From NCBI RefSeq assembly GCF_000974785.1, contig NZ_BBWV01000001.1, positions 806,001 to 870,000 on the forward strand: DNA of 64,000 bases, given 5' to 3'. Source of the stretch: Flavihumibacter petaseus NBRC 106054 (GTDB lineage: Bacteria > Bacteroidota > Bacteroidia > Chitinophagales > Chitinophagaceae). Numbering within the stretch: position 1 is the stretch's first letter; every line of letters starts with the position of its first letter. A program made the position numbers and the translations under genes. Shown in pieces: positions 59,268 to 64,000 of the stretch. A model generated the notes under the pieces. That model did no database searches and was not told where the DNA came from. It was given only the letters and a program-made list of their open reading frames with translations.

Positions 59268-61094
59268 ATGAAGACCTATTTCAGATTATTGTCGTTCGCC
59301 CGACCGATTGAGAAGTTTGCAATTCCCTACATATTGTTCACTTTACTGGCCGTGATTTTCAGCACCCTTAACCTGGCGCTGGTAGCTCCGTTGCTTACAA
59401 CCATCTTTAATCAGAATGCCCATCCAGAGCAGCTGGTTAAGCCCGAGCATGCCCTGGATATTTTTAAGTGGTTTAATTACTATGCCGGATTGGCTAACAG
59501 TCGTTTTGGGGCAACCCGCACGTTGCAGCTTGTTTGTGCAACAATAGTATTGTCTGTTGTGATCGGTAATTTTTTTCGTTACCTGTCAGACCGCATCATG
59601 GAGAATCTTCGTATTCATACCTTGTTGAACCTCCGCCGGTCGGTATTCAACAATGTAATGAAATTACACCTCGGCTATTTTAATAACGAAAGGAAAGGAG
59701 ATATCATCAGTAAAATTGCATCTGATGTTCAGGTGGTGCAATATTCCGTTACCGGTACCCTTCAGGTCTTGTTCAAAGAACCACTGACCCTCCTTACCTA
59801 CCTGGTAATGTTGTTTATCATCTCTTATAAGCTGACACTGGTGTCTATGCTGATTATTCCTGTCTCGGCTTTTGTTATCTCAAAAATCGTCAAAAAACTG
59901 AAGGAGCAGGCCTCGGCGTCACAGACCTCCTATGGCATGATGATCAGCTACCTGGATGAAGCTTTGAATGGCATGCGGATCATCAAGGCATTCAATGCAG
60001 TCAATTTTATCACGAACCGTTTCGAGAACGAAAACCAACGCTATTCAACAATCATACGCTCTATGGCGAAGCGCCAGCAACTGGCATCGCCTGTATCAGA
60101 GTCACTCGGTGTCATGATGGTGGCAGGTATTGTTCTGTATGGCGGGTCACTTGTTCTGGCCGGTAAGGGGCTCAACGGTGCGAACTTTATCGCGTATATC
60201 GCTTTGTTCTCACAGATCATGCGGCCGGCAAAAGCCATCTCTCAATCATTCAGCAATATCCATTCAGGCATTGCAGCCGGAGAGCGTGTACTGGGTCTGA
60301 TTGATGAAAAACCTCAGATCGTTGATGCGCCTGATGCTGCAGCCGTTTCCACTTTTAACCATGAAATAAAATTCAGTGGTGTCAATTTCTCTTATGGCGA
60401 TAAAAAAGTACTTCAGGATGTTTCCTTCACTATTCCGAAAGGACAGTCTGTAGCGTTGGTGGGTCCTTCAGGCGGAGGAAAGTCTACCTTGATGGACCTG
60501 CTGCCGAAATTCATAGAACCACAATCCGGCGCCATAACCATCGACGGAAAAGATATCCGTAAAGTAACTGCGGACTCCCTGCGTTCACTGATGGGAGTTG
60601 TGAACCAGGAATCCATCCTGTTCAATGACACGATCTTCAACAACATCGCATTTGCAAAACCCAATGCAACCCAGGCTGAGGTGGAAGCTGCTGCACGCAT
60701 TGCCAATGCGCACAATTTTATAGAAGCGACCGAAGCCGGTTACCAGACAAACATCGGCGACAAGGGGATCAAACTTTCCGGCGGACAAAGGCAGCGGATC
60801 TGTATTGCGCGTGCCGTACTGAGCAATCCGCCCATCATGTTATTGGATGAAGCGACATCGGCCCTTGATACCGAGTCTGAAAAAATGGTGCAGGATGCGC
60901 TTAACAAACTGATGCTGAACCGTACGTCACTGGTTATCGCGCACCGCCTGAGTACAATTCAGAATGCAGATAAGATTGTGGTACTGGACCAGGGTCGCAT
61001 TGTTGAACAGGGCAGTCACCTGGAATTGCTGGAACAGAACGGGTTATACAGGAAGCTGATTGACATGCAAACATTTGGGGTACTGGTTTCTTAA
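59268..61094 (+). CDS. MsbA-like ABC exporter (permease-ATPase)
   Basis: This 608-residue half-transporter has six membrane segments (residues about 15-320) and a C-terminal ATPase with Walker A GPSGGGKSTLM, signature LSGGQRQRICIARA, Walker B IMLLDEATSALD and an H-loop in VIAHRLST. The dimeric type is used for lipid A, lipid-linked glycans or peptides. Its place between Kdo8N genes and glycosyltransferases favours lipid A or lipooligosaccharide flipping, which is inference. A glycosyltransferase gene follows eight bases after its stop. Confidence 0.93.
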   Translation: MKTYFRLLSFARPIEKFAIPYILFTLLAVIFSTLNLALVAPLLTTIFNQNAHPEQLVKPEHALDIFKWFNYYAGLANSRFGATRTLQLVCATIVLSVVIGNFFRYLSDRIMENLRIHTLLNLRRSVFNNVMKLHLGYFNNERKGDIISKIASDVQVVQYSVTGTLQVLFKEPLTLLTYLVMLFIISYKLTLVSMLIIPVSAFVISKIVKKLKEQASASQTSYGMMISYLDEALNGMRIIKAFNAVNFITNRFENENQRYSTIIRSMAKRQQLASPVSESLGVMMVAGIVLYGGSLVLAGKGLNGANFIAYIALFSQIMRPAKAISQSFSNIHSGIAAGERVLGLIDEKPQIVDAPDAAAVSTFNHEIKFSGVNFSYGDKKVLQDVSFTIPKGQSVALVGPSGGGKSTLMDLLPKFIEPQSGAITIDGKDIRKVTADSLRSLMGVVNQESILFNDTIFNNIAFAKPNATQAEVEAAARIANAHNFIEATEAGYQTNIGDKGIKLSGGQRQRICIARAVLSNPPIMLLDEATSALDTESEKMVQDALNKLMLNRTSLVIAHRLSTIQNADKIVVLDQGRIVEQGSHLELLEQNGLYRKLIDMQTFGVLVS

Positions 61095-61102
61095 ACTACA
61101 CT

Positions 61103-61942
61103 ATGAAAAGCAGTCTGATCATCAGTACTTATAACCGGCCTGACGCGTTGGAAGTAAGTCTTCTCAGTGCAATCGATCAAACCGTGCTGCCAGATGAAAT
61201 CATTGTGGCAGATGACGGATCAACGGCGGAGACGGCGGCAACCGTTGCTGCGTTCGCGAAACAATCCAAAGTTCCTGTAAAACATATCTGGCAGGAAGAT
61301 ACCGGCTTCCGGTTATCAAGGATCAGGAATCTTGCTATTGCCGCTGCATCCGGCGATTATATTATCCAGATAGACGGTGACATTGTTTTGCATCCGCGCT
61401 TTATTGAAGATCACCTGAAGTTCGCCCGTCCGCGCACTTTCGTAAGGGCCAGCAGGATCTATCTGAATGATGAACTTACAGACACAGTGATACGCACTAA
61501 AAAAACCCGGATCAATATTTTCAATAAGGGCGTTACCAACACGCTTAGTGCCATCCGGTTTCCCCTCATCTGGCCATTGTTTGAGACCAGCTACAAAAAC
61601 AAGGGTGACGAGCGCTGGGAAATTCATGGTTGCAATATGGCATTCTGGAAAGAAGATATTGTGTCTGTGAATGGCTATAATGAAGCGTTCAGCGGTTGGG
61701 GCATGGAGGATAAGGAACTGGTTGTTCGCCTGATCAATGCGGGCTTCGAAAAGCGGTTCCTGAAGGCCGGTGGCGTTGCATTTCACCTGATCCATCCTGT
61801 TAATGCAAAAGAGCGGCTGCAGGAAAATGAAAGGTTGCTGAAGGAAGCTATTGATGCGCGTACTGCCTGGTGTGAAAATGGTGTATCACAACATTTTGAA
61901 TCGCCAGAAAGCGAAACTACTCAGCAGGACTATCAGCACTAG
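61103..61942 (+). CDS. Family 2 glycosyltransferase
   Basis: This 279-residue GT-A enzyme starts SLIISTYNRPDALEVSL. It has ADDGS (nucleotide binding), QIDGDIVLHP (DxD-type metal site, around residue 94) and GWGMEDKELVVRLINAG near residue 197, a galactosyltransferase-like C-terminal motif. It lacks membrane segments. It would transfer a sugar to a lipid or core oligosaccharide in the cytoplasm. It is in an operon with the MsbA-like gene. Its last 57 bases overlap the next gene on the opposite strand. Confidence 0.92.
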   Translation: MKSSLIISTYNRPDALEVSLLSAIDQTVLPDEIIVADDGSTAETAATVAAFAKQSKVPVKHIWQEDTGFRLSRIRNLAIAAASGDYIIQIDGDIVLHPRFIEDHLKFARPRTFVRASRIYLNDELTDTVIRTKKTRINIFNKGVTNTLSAIRFPLIWPLFETSYKNKGDERWEIHGCNMAFWKEDIVSVNGYNEAFSGWGMEDKELVVRLINAGFEKRFLKAGGVAFHLIHPVNAKERLQENERLLKEAIDARTAWCENGVSQHFESPESETTQQDYQH

Positions 61943-63037
61943 CTTGATTATCTTCCATCGGTTCAGGCGGAAGGGACTGGGGTTCTCTTTCCTGAAGCCC
62001 ATATCCAGCCGGCGGGCAAATTGCCGTGGTGGAAACACAGCCAGGCTTTCCAGCAGGTACCCGCATTCCCAGCTGAATTTCGTCCACCATAACGACAGTG
62101 CTACCTGCGGCGAAAAGGTTTTACCTACTATGATGGCCTTTATATAATTCACCAGGAGCTCAGCCATTAATACTGCTCCCATGAAGAGCATGACCAACAG
62201 GGCGCTGTCGTTCATGGCTGCTACCGGCAGAACGAGCAACAGCAGCAATAAAGTTTCGGGGGTATTTGTAAAATCAAGGTAGGTGTACCGGTTTAACGGA
62301 TTTTTGCGGGCTACCTGGCAGGCACCCCGGCCGTAGCGGAAGAGGCGACCCGTCTGCAGCTGACCATTATTCCACCACGGGTGATGAACGATCGCTCCCG
62401 GAACTGAATGATATTTCTCCTGCAGTGCCAGGCTGTTGCGTACCAGGAAATCCATGTCCTCGCCACTCCATCGGAGTGCAGTATCAAATTGCCTGTTCTG
62501 CAGTTTTTCACGGTTCAGGAGGAGATTGGCTGTAGGTGCCCATCGTTGTAATGGTTGATGTAACGCGGCAAGGAAGTGACCTGTGGTGCCGTTGATCTCC
62601 AGCGCACGGGTGACGGCATTGAATGATTCCGGAAAGTCAGTAACACCGGCAAAACCGATCGCATCAGGATGTTGCATGATGGCAGCCGCGTAAGCAAAAA
62701 GCAAATCTTTTTCAGGAATGATGTCATCGTCAAGAAAGAGCAGCCATTTACCATTTCCCGATTCCAGCGCAGTGTTGCGGGCGGCCCCTATGCCCAGGTT
62801 CCTGGGATGAATGATCAGGTCGATCGTGTCAGCATCCCTGAGCCGGAATATCGATTCAGGAATGTCAACATCCGGGTTATCTGATATAACGCATACCCTT
62901 GATCGGAATGGCGAAGGAGTTTCAAGCGCAGCAATGGCAAGTAACACCCGCTCATCGAGGCGGAAAGAAGGAACGGCGATATCGATCAGTAAAGCGTCAG
63001 GCACGGCAGCAAATATAGCGCTAACTTCGGGCTGCAT
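61886..63037 (-). CDS. Family 2 glycosyltransferase with C-terminal membrane segments
   Basis: From the ATG at 63037 the protein has 383 residues: a GT-A domain with DIAVPSFRLDERVL, then RDADTIDLIIHPRNLGIGAARN and LFLDDDIIPEKD (DxD-type). Hydrophobic segments follow near residues 285-340 (LLLLLLVLPVAAM and VMLFMGAVLMAELLV). The open frame goes back to 63172, but that part is antisense to the methyltransferase gene and lacks family sequence. The start codon shares CATG with that gene's start. The end overlaps the neighbouring glycosyltransferase gene by 57 bases. The acceptor is unknown. Confidence 0.82.
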   Translation of the reverse strand: MQPEVSAIFAAVPDALLIDIAVPSFRLDERVLLAIAALETPSPFRSRVCVISDNPDVDIPESIFRLRDADTIDLIIHPRNLGIGAARNTALESGNGKWLLFLDDDIIPEKDLLFAYAAAIMQHPDAIGFAGVTDFPESFNAVTRALEINGTTGHFLAALHQPLQRWAPTANLLLNREKLQNRQFDTALRWSGEDMDFLVRNSLALQEKYHSVPGAIVHHPWWNNGQLQTGRLFRYGRGACQVARKNPLNRYTYLDFTNTPETLLLLLLVLPVAAMNDSALLVMLFMGAVLMAELLVNYIKAIIVGKTFSPQVALSLWWTKFSWECGYLLESLAVFPPRQFARRLDMGFRKENPSPFRLNRWKIIKLVLIVLLSSFAFWRFKML

Positions 63038-63563
63038 GACAAGCGAAGCAGCTATTAGCCTGTTACAACATGAAGGTCGCGGTATCAGCCACGGGAGCAA
63101 TTGGATTGAACTGGGTGCGGGAAATGGTGTATTCACCAGGGCACTGGCAAACTGCCTGAAAGGAAACAGCAAGATACTGGCGATTGACCGGTCGATTTCC
63201 GGAGCGCTGCGTGAGATTCAGCAGCACGGTGTAGCGATAGAAACGTTGCAGGGCGATTTCAATACCATGTCACTTCCGGAAATGGCTGCTGACGGTATTC
63301 TCATTGCCAATGCCATTCATTATGTAGTTGACAAGAAAGGTTTTCTGAGCAGGTGGGCGGACTGCCTGCAGCCCGGTGGTGTTTTCTGCCTGGTGGAATA
63401 TGACACCTCACTGGCGAACCAGTGGGTGCCATATCCGGTACCGGCAGCAGACATAGGAAAGGTTTTCGAAGGCATAGGGTTCGGTAAAACCGATTTTATC
63501 AACAGGGTAGCTTCAAGATATCATAAGGGTGGAATCTATTCAGTACTGGCCAGGCGCGGCTGA
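63036..63563 (+). CDS. Class I SAM-dependent methyltransferase
   Basis: This 175-residue protein starts at the ATG at 63036, MTSEAAISLLQHEG. Motif I is WIELGAGNGVFTRAL, and a later acidic loop, DGILIANAIHYV and LQPGGVFCLVEYD follow (motif post-I and strand 5). The length fits a small Rossmann methyltransferase. A near-consensus -7 box (TAACTTCG, 63022-63029) lies six bases upstream. The start shares bases with the divergent glycosyltransferase start. The substrate is unknown. Its end overlaps creD by 28 bases. Confidence 0.85.
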   Translation: MTSEAAISLLQHEGRGISHGSNWIELGAGNGVFTRALANCLKGNSKILAIDRSISGALREIQQHGVAIETLQGDFNTMSLPEMAADGILIANAIHYVVDKKGFLSRWADCLQPGGVFCLVEYDTSLANQWVPYPVPAADIGKVFEGIGFGKTDFINRVASRYHKGGIYSVLARRG

Positions 63564-64000
63564 TCCTGCTGCTGTTCATTTCCGTACCAGTTAACCTTTC
63601 TGCTTCCGTACATCGCCAGGCCAAGAATCAGGAAGAGTCCGATGCTGCCGATCAGTAATGCCGTGTCTTCAAGGCGGACCAGCACAAAGATGAATCCATA
63701 CAGCATCGTGATAACCGCTCCAAGTAATGCGGCCGTCCGGAAAGATTTGAAATGTCCCCTGACATACCAGGTAATCAGAACGATCGTTGCAGTTGCAGCG
63801 ATGAGATAGGCCCAGTCAAAAAACAGGAATTCGCTGATCGACAATAGCAGTGTATAAAATATTGTCAGGGCAAGTCCGATCAATACATATTGCACAGGGT
63901 GAACAGGTTTTTTCAGGATCTGTTCCATGATGAAAAATAAGGAGAACGTGAGACCTATTACCAGGATCGCGTACTTGACACTTCTTTCTGTTTTGGCGTA
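63536..64000 (-). CDS. creD: CreD family inner-membrane protein (partial, 5' end outside the window)
   Basis: The frame remains open to the right edge, beyond the first ATG at 63928. In-frame residues upstream read YAKTERSVKYAILVI, typical CreD sequence just before the membrane part. The visible C-terminal part of about 150 residues has several membrane segments, with HPVQYVLIGLALTIFYTLLLSISE, LEDTALLIGSIGLFLIL and the tail MYGSRKVNWYG. CreD belongs to the creBCD regulon in enterobacteria and affects envelope integrity and beta-lactam response. In Bacteroidota the role is less clear. Its end overlaps the methyltransferase gene. Confidence 0.93.
   Translation of the reverse strand, partial: YAKTERSVKYAILVIGLTFSLFFIMEQILKKPVHPVQYVLIGLALTIFYTLLLSISEFLFFDWAYLIAATATIVLITWYVRGHFKSFRTAALLGAVITMLYGFIFVLVRLEDTALLIGSIGLFLILGLAMYGSRKVNWYGNEQQQDQPRLASTE

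Noticed and set aside
63038-63172. Longer N-terminus for the minus-strand glycosyltransferase
   Set aside because: The extra 45 residues are antisense to the methyltransferase gene and do not resemble glycosyltransferase N-termini.
1-64000. CRISPR arrays, insertion sequences, prophage or defence genes
   Set aside because: No regularly spaced repeats of suitable length, no transposase or integrase motifs and no recognised defence domains were seen on either strand.

Overview
The window is a gene-dense chromosomal segment from a member of the Bacteroidota, most likely Chitinophagia/Chitinophagaceae. The assignment is inferred from gene content and signals. These include a MurF-alanine racemase fusion, gldF/gldG gliding genes, two secreted proteins with type IX secretion (T9SS) C-terminal sorting domains, a TonB-dependent receptor with a carboxypeptidase-like N-terminal domain, and many promoters of the Bacteroidota type (-7 box TAnnTTTG). 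Shine-Dalgarno sequences are largely absent. I see no insertion sequence, prophage, CRISPR array or rRNA. One tRNA gene (Ser, GGA) is present.

Layout. 1-7 kb: the 3' end of an mprF-like gene, a short-chain dehydrogenase, an outer-membrane protein, an acyltransferase, a VOC protein, a repeat-rich 0.5 kb gap ending in tRNA-Ser, then tatD-ansA and a lipoprotein. 7-13 kb: a polysaccharide deacetylase diverges from gltX, followed by a B12-binding mutase subunit, a VOC protein, an enoyl-CoA hydratase and fumC. 13-18 kb: two tandem paralogous T9SS-secreted proteins of about 780 residues. 18-27 kb: a minus-strand run gldF-gldG-terC-murF/alr-lspA and the iron-sulfur operon iscS-iscU-iscA. 27-34 kb: methylmalonyl-CoA epimerase, acpP-fabF-rnc, a GNAT acetyltransferase and mfd. 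34-42 kb: an ABC ATPase with a fused ABC permease/M1 peptidase, a DUF2975/HTH pair, a TonB receptor with a TMEM220-like protein, and a flavin reductase. 42-47 kb: dtd, a MazG-like protein, glyS, two small paralogous membrane proteins, and a MbnP/MbnH-like copper-protein pair. 47-55 kb: a polysaccharide flippase, an MBL-fold hydrolase, a 1159-residue chimeric envelope protein and an outer-membrane protein. 54-64 kb: an envelope-glycolipid region with a PAP2 phosphatase-barrel fusion, a probable kdnA-kdsB-kdnB operon for 8-amino-Kdo, an MsbA-like exporter, two GT2 glycosyltransferases, a methyltransferase and the 3' part of creD.

How the genes fit together. Envelope biogenesis dominates: peptidoglycan precursor synthesis, lipoprotein processing, lipid A core sugar synthesis, flippases, outer-membrane proteins and T9SS cargo. 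Core housekeeping genes (gltX, glyS, fumC, acpP-fabF-rnc, isc, mfd) are interspersed. The strongest unexpected signals are regulatory and architectural. Many genes have a perfect TAnnTTTG box only 4-30 bases before the start codon, which predicts leaderless or nearly leaderless mRNAs. One 36-base gap carries two such promoters back to back. Two divergent genes share the tetranucleotide CATG as overlapping start codons. A four-copy octamer repeat occurs at two distant sites, one directly upstream of the mfd promoter. No clearly new defence or mobile system was found.
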